Shown piece after piece: positions 12,113-22,461 of a DNA stretch of 64,000 nt. Origin of the DNA: Lagopus muta (taxonomy: Eukaryota > Chordata > Aves > Galliformes > Phasianidae); contig NC_064447.1 of NCBI RefSeq assembly GCF_023343835.1, positions 3,224,001 to 3,288,000 of the forward strand, in the 5' to 3' direction. Numbering within the stretch: position 1 is the first letter of the stretch; each line of letters begins with the position of its first letter. The notes beneath the pieces are model-generated. The model ran no database searches, was not told the DNA's origin, and saw nothing but the letters and a program-made list of their open reading frames with translations. The position numbers and the translations under genes are program-made.

Positions 12113-12150
12113 TTATATGCTGTGCTGGTCCACCCCCAGCCCGCCCCATA
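12113..12150 (-). promoter_or_regulatory. alpha-A promoter (TATA box and CACC region)
   Basis: On the minus strand GCATATAAGG places a TATA box at 12118-12113, about 60 bp before the ATG, implying a start near 12085 and a 5' UTR of about 35 nt. Just upstream, 12129-12149 is C-rich on the plus strand (ccacccccagcccgcccc), a CACC/Sp-KLF-type region. I see no canonical CCAAT box at the usual distance. Confidence 0.8.
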
Positions 12151-12249
12151 GATTCTGGACCCCAGCCAGGCAGGGCTGCTGCCCTGCCCCACCCACGATA
12201 CTGCACAGGCTGGGGGGGGTTGGATCCTGGCACAAGCTTGGGCTCGGTG

Positions 12250-12395
12250 TTAGGGTTGGGGCAATGTGATGTTGGCATGATCTGGATTTAGGGTTAGGAT
12301 TAGGGTTAGTGTCTGCATCAGCATGGGTTGAGGTTAGGGTCTGCCTTTGAGCATGTGGAGCAGTCAGTCCCCAGTCCCCTGGCATGGAGTTAGGG
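12250..12395 (+). repeat. Telomere-like TTAGGG cluster
   Basis: Five exact TTAGGG hexamers on the plus strand start at 12250, 12289, 12300, 12334 and 12390, with near-matches such as ttagga and ggttgggg between them. The array is degenerate, not a continuous tandem. It starts about 130 bp upstream of the alpha-A TATA box. Confidence 0.7.
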
Positions 12396-14157
12396 CTGAG
12401 GTGCCAACGAGGGGTCCCTGAGGAGGCCAGAAAGGATGCGTTCTGCTCAGGAGGAGCAGGCAGAGTGAAGGGGACAGAAATATGGGGGCTGCAGGCTCAG
12501 GAGCACTGTGGAAGTCTGTGCCTCAAGGAGCTGCCCCTGTGATGCAGACTGACCTCTCCAGCACAGCCCTTGCATGCATGCAAACTGCCCCAGTACATGC
12601 ACTGTCCCTACACACACCACTCTGCAATGTAGCCCCTACACACACACCACCACTCTTTCTCACTGCACCTTCTGCTCATTTCTTCTGCGCTCCTCACACC
12701 AGTGCACCCCAATGCATCCTCATGTCTTTCTCCCTGACCGCAGTTTGCATCCCTTTTGCAAACAGACCCCAGAGCTCCCTTTGTCCCAGCCCTTGCTGCT
12801 ATGGGGGCTCGGGGTGACCCTGACTGCTGGAAATGGGGCACTCAGAAGAGCTACAGGGTCAGATCCTGATATAGGCACTGTCCTGCAGCCACAGGAGCTC
12901 ACAACAGGGGAAGAGGGGAATGTATCGCCATAACGACCCCCGGTGAGCTCTGCATGTCGCAAATGATGAAGATGAGGAGGAAGGTGAGGAGGGTGAGGAA
13001 GATAAGGAGGGCTGGGAAGGTGAAAAAGGTTGCAGTGGTTCCAATAGGTTTGAGAGCTGGCATGGGGGGGACAGTTTACACCCGTGTTTCCTCCATTTCC
13101 AGCGGTTCTTATCATTTGTGTTTGGGGGAGATTAGCTTGACCTGGCACCATATCAGAGCACAGGAGGAGGGGAAGAGTGGAGGAGGGGGACTGCTCTTCT
13201 GGGAAGCAGAAGGAGGGGAGGCTGTGTGTTTGCTGCCCATGCACACGTCAGTGGGGCAAACTGCAAAGGCAGAAGAGCTCCTCAAACTGAGGGCACAGGA
13301 ATAACTGGGTGGAAGTGAACACAGATGTGCTGAGATGTAGGTAGTGCTTTGAAGCATGGAGGAAAAGCACTGCATTTGGAAGTGTGCTCACAGGAACGGA
13401 GTATAGCTTTGGTACTCCCTATCAAAGCAGGTGCTGATTTCCTGGTGCAGCTTCCCTTATTCCTCACAAACCCCGATTTTCTCCACTGGTCACAATGCAG
13501 AGCAAACCCAGGGCTAGTTTACTATCTTATGACCCACCATCTCCTTCAGGTCTAAAGCCAGTGACGTAAAAGCAGCAGCCTTGTATTGGACTACAGCTCT
13601 GCCTGTGACATTTCCAGCCTCTCCAGATGGCATGGGAAAAGCAGGCACCCAGGGCACAAGTGGAGGGGCTCTTCCCTAGAGAGTTGTGGCTTAGGGGCTA
13701 TGAATTGTGTTTGTACTTCATAGTTCACAGTAGATTTTTTTCACTCAGTGAACTCGTCTAGTTGCCCACAAAATTCATGCAGGCATTAAGCTCCCACAGC
13801 ATTCCCAGTGCAGTCCTGAACAGCCATGGTGATAGAGTCAGGAGAGGTTCAATCCTTCCCCTATGGAAAATTGTTCAAGGTGTTCAAAGAAACACATTTG
13901 GCTTCACCCACCCCAAACAGGTTTGCAGGCATGGGAAGGTGCAGGCTAAGCTCCGTCCACAGAGTCCTGCTACCAGCTTCAGGATCACGTTTAACCAAGC
14001 AGGCCCCATGCCAGACCTGGAGGAAGGAGCTTCCTTCCTCCCTCCCTCCCTCCCTCAGGGTGCAGGGAAGCACTGAGTGTACCCCAGCCCACCCTGGACC
14101 CCTGTGCCCTTTCCCCAGCCCCAGCACACATGGACACAGTGCTGCAGCAATGGTGTC
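12396..14157. other. Intergenic DNA between alpha-A and alpha-D
   Basis: No gene is seen. It contains a CA-rich stretch (about 12605-12660), a purine-rich stretch at about 12963-13025 with repeated gatgagg/ggtgagga words, and a short CCTT/CCCT tract near 14028-14058. Open frames here follow these low-complexity tracts and have no globin similarity. Confidence 0.6.
12963..13025. repeat. Purine-rich low-complexity tract
   Basis: The plus strand is almost purely A/G with a few T (atgatgaagatgaggagg and similar words repeated) and carries one GATAAGG near 12999-13005. It is a low-complexity tract between alpha-A and alpha-D; any regulatory role is speculative. Confidence 0.6.
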
Positions 14158-14163
14158 TTTATT
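14158..14163 (-). terminator. alpha-D poly(A) signal AATAAA
   Basis: AATAAA on the minus strand begins 26 bases after the last base of the alpha-D stop codon, giving a very short 3' UTR. Confidence 0.85.
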
Positions 14164-14189
14164 GAAGACTTGAAGTTGCAGACGATGGT

Positions 14190-15054
14190 TCATCTGTACT
14201 TCTCAGCCAGCACAGCAGACACGGCAGACAGGAACTTGTCGAAGGCAGCATGCACCTCTGGGGTGTAGTCTTTGCCCAAGTGTGCAGCCAGCACCACCTG
14301 GATGCACTGCGACAACAACTGCAAGGCAAACAGAGGCTCAGTACCCTTGCTCTGGATGGAGGGCTCTCAGCCCCAGTCTGTCTCCCATCCTGGTCCTGCC
14401 ACCACCCCTGGCCTCCAGCTCCTGGATCCCAGGATCCCAGCTCCCAGGAAACTCATCACACTCAGACCTCAAGACCCCAAGGCTCCAGGACTCCTGACCC
14501 AAGGACTGCCTGATCGCAGGACCCCTTTACCCCAGGACCTCCTGGTCCCAAGACCTCCAAGATCCCAAGACCCCTGACCCCAGCACCCCAGGACCCCCAG
14601 ACCCAAGCCTCTGCTCACCTTGAAGTTGACGGGGTCAACACGCAGGTTGTAGGCATGCAGGTTGCTAAGCTCAGACATGGCCTGGCTGAGGTTGTCCATG
14701 TTCTTCACGGCGTTGCCCAGGGCACCCAACACCTTCTTGCCGTGGCCACGGATCTGGTCAGAGCCGGGCGAAAGGTCGAAGTGAGGGAAGTAGGTCTTGG
14801 TCTGGGGATAGGCGGTGAACATCCTGCCGGAACGAGGCTGGTCATTCTGCTGCCCCGCAGCTCCCCCTGGCCCAGCCCGCACACCCCAGGATCTGGTCCG
14901 CACCCCTTGGCTCCCCCTCCCCCATTCCCACCCCACCAGGTGCTCCTGGGCCTGGCTCGCACCTAAGTAGAGCCTCAGCTCCGAATTCCTCCTGGTGAGA
15001 AGCAGCCTTCTCCCAGGCCTGCTGGATGAGCTTCTTGTCCTCGGCAGTCAGCAT
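14190..15054 (-). CDS. HBAD: Alpha-D globin, minor adult and embryonic alpha chain
   Basis: Complete three-exon globin: exon 1 15054-14963, exon 2 14823-14619, exon 3 14318-14190 (92, 205 and 129 nt), giving 141 codons plus stop TGA. Introns are GT-AG, of 139 and 300 bp. The product starts [20 protein letters not shown] and ends VLAEKYR. The haem ligands lie in RGHGKK (distal) and SNLHAYNL (proximal). Alpha-D is one amino acid shorter near its N-terminus than alpha-A. It forms the minor, higher-affinity haemoglobin D found in most birds and is expressed in both primitive and definitive red cells. It differs from remembered chicken alpha-D at several sites (for example ALLR at the exon 1/2 junction and AAHLGKDY in exon 3). 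The frame is intact and the promoter has TATA and paired GATA sites, so it looks active. Confidence 0.97.
14395..14605. repeat. Degenerate CAGGACCCC-type repeat in alpha-D intron 2
   Basis: Most of alpha-D intron 2 consists of short, imperfect repeats of about 9-20 bp built from 'cccaggat', 'ccaggacc', 'cccaagac' words on the plus strand. The globin exons on either side are unaffected. The tract makes this intron longer than alpha-A's (300 against 111 bp). Confidence 0.75.
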
Positions 15055-15122
15055 GGTGGCAGCTGGTGGGGTGGGCTGGTGGCTGATGGCAGTGCGTGGT
15101 GGAGGAGTCTGAGGGCCGACCT

Positions 15123-15163
15123 CTTATAGCTCCCTGCACACCCGCCCCAGCCTTATCTTATCC
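15123..15163 (-). promoter_or_regulatory. alpha-D promoter (TATA and paired GATA sites)
   Basis: GCTATAAGAGG on the minus strand gives a TATA box at 15128-15123, about 70 bp before the ATG. Upstream lies a CACC-like segment (cacccgccccag, about 15139-15150) and then two overlapping GATA motifs at 15153-15163 (GGATAAGATAA on the minus strand). This is a classical erythroid promoter layout. Confidence 0.82.
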
Positions 15164-15169
15164 ACACGG

Positions 15170-17096
15170 CGGGGCCGGGGCTGTGCAGCGCTGGGAGCAG
15201 GGAGCGGCGGTGCTTCGGGGGGCCCTGACACCCACAGAGGGGGCCCTGAGGGGGCCCTGCTGCCCTGCCCTGTCCTACCCTGCCCTGCCCTGCTCTGCCA
15301 GCTGGGTTGGCCCTCTGCACTTCATGCAGAGGGGATCCCAGGCAGCCCCTTGCCAGGCTGGAGGAAGGCATGCATCAGGGCTGCACCCTGTAGTTGGCAG
15401 CTACTGTCCTGTGGATGCTGCAACCTCGGCCTTGTGCTGCTTGGCACTCCTGTCACCATGCACCCTTCTTCCCTTGCCCAGAGCCTGCGTGGCTTCTTGT
15501 TCCCCAGGCCATGCTATCCTCCAGCCTCTGACACATCCAGCCCTCTCCAAAGAGCCCCTGGGCCTGTTCCCCTCCCATGCCACCTTTGTGCTCCCATCAT
15601 CTGTCTGCAGCAGCCTAGAGAAACCTGGGTGAGGAAGAACCTCCTTTTTTGGCACCTGGTCTTTCCAAAGTCCATACCTGCTTGCTCATCATCCTTGCCT
15701 TGTTCCCATCCCACTGTGTGCTCCTGCCGCTCTCCCACAGGACATCCCATAGGGCATGCAGCGGTTGGGGACTGTCATATCCTTCATTGAGCCTCTGCAT
15801 GAAATCACTGATACAAATCTGGGCTTAGGGATGTACCCCACACTGACCTACAATGTAAATTGTTGATCTAAACATTCAGGTTACCCAGAGACACACAAAG
15901 ATAGGATGCTTTAAAAACTTACTGCTCACAGAAGGTGCCCTGGTCAACACCAGCAGATTTAGAGCAGCTCAGTGGTTTAAAAGTTCTGCATCTTATCTCT
16001 GTTCTCCTTGCCCAAATACAGTGCTTATGTTTGGTGAACAAGATGAGCACTGCAGCTTGTAGTGCCAGTTCATGCTCATTTGCTTAGGGCTTTGTGCACA
16101 TCTTTTCATGTCAAAAATCTTCTGAGACCTGCATGAGCAGTGAGTGAACTGAGCAGGGAGCTCAGTAAATGAAGCTGGAATCACTCTGCCCTTAGACACA
16201 GACCCATCCAGGTGCACTGGGTGATATCACAGTTATTCACCTGCCCACAACACATGGATCACTCAGGTGGAGAACACACCAACAAACAAAGGAGGGGCTT
16301 CTGAATTTCAAGCTGCTCTAACACTCCAGGTGTTTTTTGTGTGTGTGAAGAGGTGACGTGTACCACTGTAAAGTCTTGGAAATACTTTGGAAGAGAAAGC
16401 AAGGATGAAAGCAAAGAAATTCACATAAGTTTTATCAGCTGGGAGCTGGGGTATTGGCCGAGAGGCATGGAAGGTCCATGCATTCCTGTCAGGGGAATGC
16501 CAAACACTGGGAATTTTGGTCCCTCAGTTATCATCATTGATCTCCAGGGGCCATTAGTCTTCCCAAATTTCAACAGCAAGCAAAGTTCCCGATACAAATA
16601 TAGGAAATGTCAAGCTGAGGGGAAGGTGTCTTTACCAAACAGGAGGGAATAAGCAGGTGTGATTGCCTAAGGTGTTCACCTTGCCCAGACCCATTGGAGA
16701 AGAGCACGCACAGTCAATAAGCAGCACTGCCCTGTGCAAATCATGCCATTTGGCAATGCAGCTGTTGTTCAGAACAGGCTGTGCTGGATTTTGGAGAGTC
16801 TAAACAAGAAGCCAGGGTCCATTCATTATTCTAGCAAGGTAAAAGAATATTTCCTGATCAGCTTTGCATTTGGTTGACATAGCTTCTGAACTGTGGGCAG
16901 TAATAGTCACAGGGCTCTATCCTGTTCTGGGCTTCTGCTCAGCAGTATGTTATTCTCATTATGTACATGAACTTACACAGCTTAGTAATTTTCCCTCTGT
17001 ATTATGTAGTGATTTCCAAACACGGTGCCAAGACGCTAAGGTGGGGGTGGAACATGAAAGATGAAAGCACAGAGACCAGAGATCACAGTTGAATTA
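15170..17096. other. Intergenic DNA between alpha-D and pi
   Basis: No gene, globin pseudogene or CR1 is recognisable. A short CCCTG pentamer array lies at about 15260-15298. The rest is non-repetitive and moderately AT-rich toward the pi end. Confidence 0.6.
15260..15298. repeat. Short CCCTG repeat
   Basis: About eight imperfect copies of ccctg or cctac on the plus strand, just upstream of the alpha-D promoter. Confidence 0.7.
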
Positions 17097-17102
17097 TTTA
17101 TT
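17097..17102 (-). terminator. pi-globin poly(A) signal AATAAA
   Basis: AATAAA on the minus strand lies about 124 bp after the pi stop codon, consistent with its 3' UTR. Confidence 0.8.
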
Positions 17103-17225
17103 GTGGTCTGCAGATGGCTGAGCCCCTGCACAGGGCATTTGAGGGGACTGCATAGGAAGAATATCCAGAACTTGGCAGCTGCTGTGTGCCATCAGTGCAC
17201 GTCCCTAACACAGTGTGGAAGCCAT

Positions 17226-18601
17226 TTATCTGTACTTCTCAGTCAGAACAGAGGAAACGCTGGACAGGAACTTGTCCCATGCAGCATGAACTTCTGGGGT
17301 GAAATCACTGGGATAGCGGGCAGCCACGGAGCACAGGATACAGTGGGAAAGCAGCTGAAAGGGAAAAAAAAAAGGTGAAATCCATTGTAATCAGTAACAG
17401 ATGCCAACCTAAGAGTCTGCAACGTGCTCTGGAATGAAAAAAATACCCAACCAGGGTAATGTCCCAACCACGTCCCAACCAGGTAACAGATTAAACTGGA
17501 CCAGATGGCTTGCTAGAAAATCCAGTCTCAGGTTAAAAATCAGCTGGGGAACCAGCAGCAACATAAGGCTGTACCACATAGTCAGGGATCAAGCTCCCAT
17601 TAGTTTAAATGACCGGTGGCCTCTGGTTCTGTGGCTGGTAATTTTCATCCCTGAAATTGTGCCTGCTCACCTTGAAGTTCACTGGGTCCACCCTAAGGAT
17701 GTAAGCATGCAGCTCGCTCAGTTTGGCCAAAGCACCTCTAATGTCATCGATGTTCTTCACAGCTTCCCCAATGGCATTCAGGACCTTGGAGCCATGACCA
17801 CGAAGCTGAACTGAGCCTTGGCTGAGATCAAAGTGAGGGAAGTAGGTTTTTGTCTGAGGGTAGCTGGCAAAAAGCCTGGAGGAGAACAAGACAACAAAGT
17901 TCAGCAGTGGAAAAGGCATGTCTGATCTGGCAAAGCCTCAGGACAAGTGCACTGCAAAGCTGCAGAAATACACTCCTTCAAACTGCAGTAAGCTGAATGA
18001 ATGGTTGGTGTGAGTGGTGCTGGAGTCCCAGCAGGAATCTCACAATATTTCAGGCTGACTGTAAATAGCATTTAAATAACTTTGAACAACAACATCTAAT
18101 AAATGTGGACAGCTGTTCTCTTAATGTCCATTACATGGCAACTTAGGTGATAAATCAGTTTAAGTTCATTTCCTAGTAGTGATAACCCTATTTCAGGACA
18201 CCGAGTATGAATGACTTTGAATTCCTCTTTAGGGCTCCTAGCTATAAATTCTCAATTACTATAATAGGAAGCAAGCCCATAGATGGTAAAAATATATATT
18301 TTTTTGCTGTAAAATTTTGAAGCCATCAGAATTTAGTAGCACAGGTGTGATTCCAGAAAAAAATATCATGTTAAATAACATACAGCTCATCAAGCAATTC
18401 TCATCAATCCTAACACGACTGCATGAATCTCACTCATGCAGCACTGAAGCAAGATGCATGCTAACAGCAAAATCAGAGGAAGCACCCTGTGCTGCGGGTG
18501 ACTTACCTCTCCAGTGATTCTGCCCCAATGGCATCAATCTGGGCAGCCACCTTTGCCCAGATGGTGGTCACGGCAGCCTTCTCAGCTTGGGTCAGCGTCA
18601 T
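17226..18601 (-). CDS. HBZ: Pi globin, embryonic zeta-type alpha chain
   Basis: Complete three-exon gene: exon 1 18601-18507, exon 2 17875-17671, exon 3 17354-17226 (95, 205 and 129 nt), giving 142 codons plus stop TAA. Introns are GT-AG, of 631 and 316 bp; the first is much longer than in alpha-A or alpha-D and AT-rich. The product starts [20 protein letters not shown] and ends VLTEKYR. The haem histidines lie in RGHGSK and SELHAYIL. Residues such as [20 protein letters not shown] and WDKFLSS mark it as the zeta/pi family, the alpha-type chain of primitive embryonic haemoglobin. It sits nearest the remote enhancer, matching the usual order in which the embryonic gene is 5'-most. It differs from remembered chicken pi mainly in exon 1 (MTLTQ and [10 protein letters not shown]). 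No defect is seen. Confidence 0.96.
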
Positions 18602-18679
18602 TTTGCAGGAGAGTGCTGGCTCAGGCTCCCTTCAGTGAACACCCAGAGCAGGTTGTACTAAGTGCCCTCGCAGCCCTGG

Positions 18680-18772
18680 TTATAAAGAGGAAGAGGAGAG
18701 CGGGCCTTGGCGTCTGTCCGCACTCATTGGTCACTCCAAAGGCCCACCCATGGGGGTGGGAGACCCTTATCT
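18680..18772 (-). promoter_or_regulatory. pi-globin promoter (TATA, CCAAT, CACC, GATA)
   Basis: On the minus strand a TATAA core lies at 18685-18680, a CCAAT box at 18730-18726 about 45 bp upstream, a CACC/GGGTGGG-type pair at about 18743-18760, and an AGATAA GATA site at 18772-18767. The order TATA-CCAAT-CACC-GATA is the standard globin promoter layout. The start site is expected about 30 bp past TATA, near 18650, giving a 5' UTR of roughly 50 nt. Confidence 0.82.
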
Positions 18773-18779
18773 CCCCCTG

Positions 18780-21700
18780 AAACAAAGCCCATTTCGGTAA
18801 GGGTCAGTGCACTGGCCTCCTGGTTTGCTGGTGTTATCAGCTTCTTGCTTCTTAGCACGTACTGGCCGCGTGGCATGAAAAAGTTGACTGGGTGCATATG
18901 AACAGAGAGATAGAGGTAGAACATTCTAGTGATGGAGGATCAGGACGTGTCTTTAAGTGGATTTTGAGCAAACTAAAAAGCTTGGATAGTAATTTGTATT
19001 TGTCACCTTGCTTCAAACAGATGTGCACACAAGACTGGGTCTTTCTGGGCCATACCTCCAATACACACAGCCACTACATGGCCCAGTATTGCACATTCAG
19101 TACTTCTAGCACTAGGTAGTGCTAAGGACAGCTGGGATGTGTGCAGTATGGCTCGGGGGGGGAGTGAGACCCTGATTCTAAGGAAAACAGTGGAGATTTT
19201 GGCACATGTTCCAGCACTGTCAGGCATTTACCGGCCTCTTGTGAAGAGTTAGGGACTGACTCCACTGCTGATATTGCTGATTACAGCACCAGTAGTCATG
19301 ATTCACATGGATACAGGGAGAGACAGCTTATGAAATCAAGTATAGTACTAAAAAGAAGCATGTTTATGGGAGAAAGCCCAGTCAGATGTGCACAGTTCCT
19401 CACTGTCCACAGATCTCAAGTTGCTGAATGCTTCCTGAGACAGTTGATATTGATATTTCCCAGCAGTTTGTTTCCTTAATCTGTAATTCCCTCTGATACA
19501 GATCTGAGCTGCATCAGTAAACACCCCATACTGCATCTCTTTGATTTGCAGCTGTGTGATTCTTACAGCCAGTTATCCCTTGTGCCTTGAAATAGCCCTC
19601 AGCACATCAGACAGTGCTGGTGTGCACTGCGCTGCATGCTGGGCATGCACACAAAGCCCAGTCCTGTGCTAGAAGGTTTGTGTCTTCAGTGCATGGACAC
19701 ATGTGATGGGTGAAGGGACAAATGAGTAAAGGAAAGGCCAGCATGGCTCTGTAATCACAGCTAAGTGGGCTAAGTATCCAGGAAATACCCAGCTGGAGAT
19801 GGTTGCTACCAATGCTTGGGGAATATTGTGTCAGCACACGAAGCAGAGGTGAGTCCACCCCACTGAACCTCAGAAGCAGTGCACGGCAAGCTGGTGGCAT
19901 GGGCAGGTGTCAGATCATGTTCTTTGCCCAACCAGCTCTGCATCTTGTGCTGAGCAGGTTGATGTGTATAAGCCAGATTCCTTCTCCAGATGTGTTTGTG
20001 TTTCACAGCACTGCCAGCGGCTGCACGCAATGTGCTCCAGATGTGGCTGCCCTGCTGACAGGACAGGCACTAAGCTCTTTATACAGGAAAATGCTGTATT
20101 CAGTTTACATAGCTTAAATAGATGGAGGTATTGAGAGAAGCTGTATTCATCATCTCTAATTGCATGCATTTAGAAAACATGTGCAGTGTTCCAATAGGAA
20201 AATACTTTGAAAATAATGCTGTTGTTGTCTTCTTCTGAAAGCGCTACCTCCGACATCGCCCACTGCATGGCTGTGCTCCAAGCTCTGCTGACAGGGCTTG
20301 AGGGAAGTCCCCGTGACTCAGATATAGCCAGGCAGATGCCAGCAATACTCCTTCCTATTTTGCTGCCAGCTGTTTAACCTGAACAGCGATCCTCCACGAC
20401 TGGAGGATTAATGTCAAAGTAGGCATGAAGATCAGAGTGATGCCTGCACCGGAGGCTTGTTGGTTGTACATGAACTACAAGCGCTGAAATCTTTATTGAA
20501 TTTGGATTCTTTTTCCAAGAGTTGCTCCTCACTGTCACAAAAGTCAGAGCAGCCCAAAGGTGACAGTGGTTTGCTAGGAGGGGCTCACTGCTTGCCTAGG
20601 GTCAGAGTTGTGCTGGGGACAGCTTCAGGGGCTCTTCAGAAAGGAGCCTGGTGGGAGTAGAGTGATTTGCAGCCATGTGCAGCAATGTGACATGGAGAGT
20701 GATGAGCTGTCCTTTCTCAGCCAAGTTCCTTGCCCCACTGTTCCAGCTGCCCACAGGGTGCTAAGCCTTGGAGCTCCTGGCCCACGCGACTCAAGGAATT
20801 GGACAACACAGCCACTGTTGTTCCTCTGGTCGCAGGATTGATACATCCTCTGGGAAGCTGCTTCAAATGTGTATCTCCCTCTCTTTCTGTTGCTTTTCAT
20901 ATTTAGGCTTCATAAACCTACAGCATGAGTACAGGCTATATATCTTTGTTATGAAGCTGTGAAATGTCTCCAGAGCCTTGGGAAGGAGCAGCAGGCTGAG
21001 CTGGCATGTAGTCCTGCTGCACAGCAGCCTGGCTTTGGGGCTGCCTGTCCTGCCACGTGCTGCTCCTGCAGGAACAAAGCATGGAGCAAACATGAAAAGT
21101 GTTTTTTTGCACTAATGTAGGTCTTCTTTTCATCCTGCTCCCAAAGCAGGGTGTCAATTAAAGTCAACAACAGACCTGTTTGCTCACTATAAGTGGGGTT
21201 ATAATTTCCAGCTCATTAAATGAGCGGTTGTACCTCTATGAGATGGGGTAACTGTCCCCATGGGTGTCTGTTCTGCACCGTCGCCTCTCTCTCAGGGGAA
21301 TTTCAGCAGGTAACAGTGGCACACACATCTGCTCTAACTGAAGAATTTGGGTGCATTAAGCTTTGGAAATCTTAAAAGCAGAATCTTTATCCTGGCTTTA
21401 TTCTTTCATTTCCTACTAGCACTCAAAGAGCTTGCAGCTTTCTAGAGCTTTGCTTTAACTCATCTCCCAGAGCTGGAAGTGCCAAATACGCCTGCACTTT
21501 TTTTATTGAAGAATATAAAGTTATGCTTGGAAGCAGACACACTGGGAAATTCTAGCGTAGCTGCCCAGCACTGGAGCACGATGAATGCTCTGCTGTGATA
21601 ACGTGGCTGCTCTTTAATCGCTCACCAACAACTCTCTCCCCTCAATGACAGCTTCTCTTGCTTCAATTGTTATCACCTGCCTGGCAGAGAATGGCTGTGC

Positions 21701-22065
21701 AGATTAAGCCCTCGCTGCGGGTGCTCATCTCCCTTTCAGTCCCCAACCACCCATCTCTGCCTGAAGTCCAAGGGAAGAATCTCGCAGAGAAAAACCCAGA
21801 GTGGGGATATCTCAGAGCATTCAAATATCTAAATATTGCTATCAAATACGGACGAACTTATGTGAAAAACCTGGGCCATTCTCTGACATAATTGCTGATA
21901 GTTTTCTGATCTTAGCTGGACACACAATAAGACAAATGAGCCAAAAGAGCTGCCAGGGGAATACAGTTTGTGGCACTTGCAGCTGGCCAGCAGCTTGTAG
22001 TTCTGGAGCTGTAATAATTGAACGATTCAAAGTGACCAAAGGAGATCTCAAGACATGAAAATAGT
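18780..22065. other. Intergenic DNA between pi and the NPRL3 promoter
   Basis: No gene is seen. Scattered erythroid-type motifs occur: TGACTCA at 20314-20320, and GATA sites in opposite orientation at 21596-21601 and 21670-21675. In mammals a further globin element (MCS-R4, HS-10) lies in the equivalent interval, but these motifs are too common to identify it here. Confidence 0.5.
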
Positions 22066-22133
22066 GAAGGGGTGTGTGGGCACATGGCAAGAGGTGGGAA
22101 TGAACCTTGAGGCACCATGGGCACCGGAGAGGT

Positions 22134-22380
22134 GTGAGGTGCCAGGGGCACTGTGGATATGTGAGGTGCTGGAAGGCACTGGTGGTGCCAGGCTGATCTG
22201 GCGCACTGTGCATGGGCATGTGAGGTATTGATCCGAAATGGGAGCACTGGGCTGATGGAGGGAGCACTGCTGGGTAGCGTGAGGTGCTGGGCCGAGCTGT
22301 AAGCCCTTGGCTGAAGTGGGAGTGCTGAGTGGGGTGTGAGAGGTGCCGGGCTGAACAGGGGTCACAAGGGCTCAGACATC
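22134..22380. repeat. Degenerate minisatellite, about 59-bp period
   Basis: The word gtgaggt(gctgg) recurs at 22134, 22161, 22220, 22279 and 22336; the last three spacings are 59, 59 and 57 bp. Units share 'ggcactgg' and 'gggctga' words. Divergence between units is high. Confidence 0.65.
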
Positions 22381-22461
22381 TTCTGACTCTAAGGATTCTA
22401 TGATTCTATATTGGCTGTCTGGAGGCACTGGGCTCCAACTTGGCATGCTGGGGGTCTGAAT

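Noticed and set aside
15170-17096. Search for a globin pseudogene between alpha-D and pi
   Set aside because: No remnant of the conserved exon 2 motifs ([16 protein letters not shown]) occurs outside the three genes.
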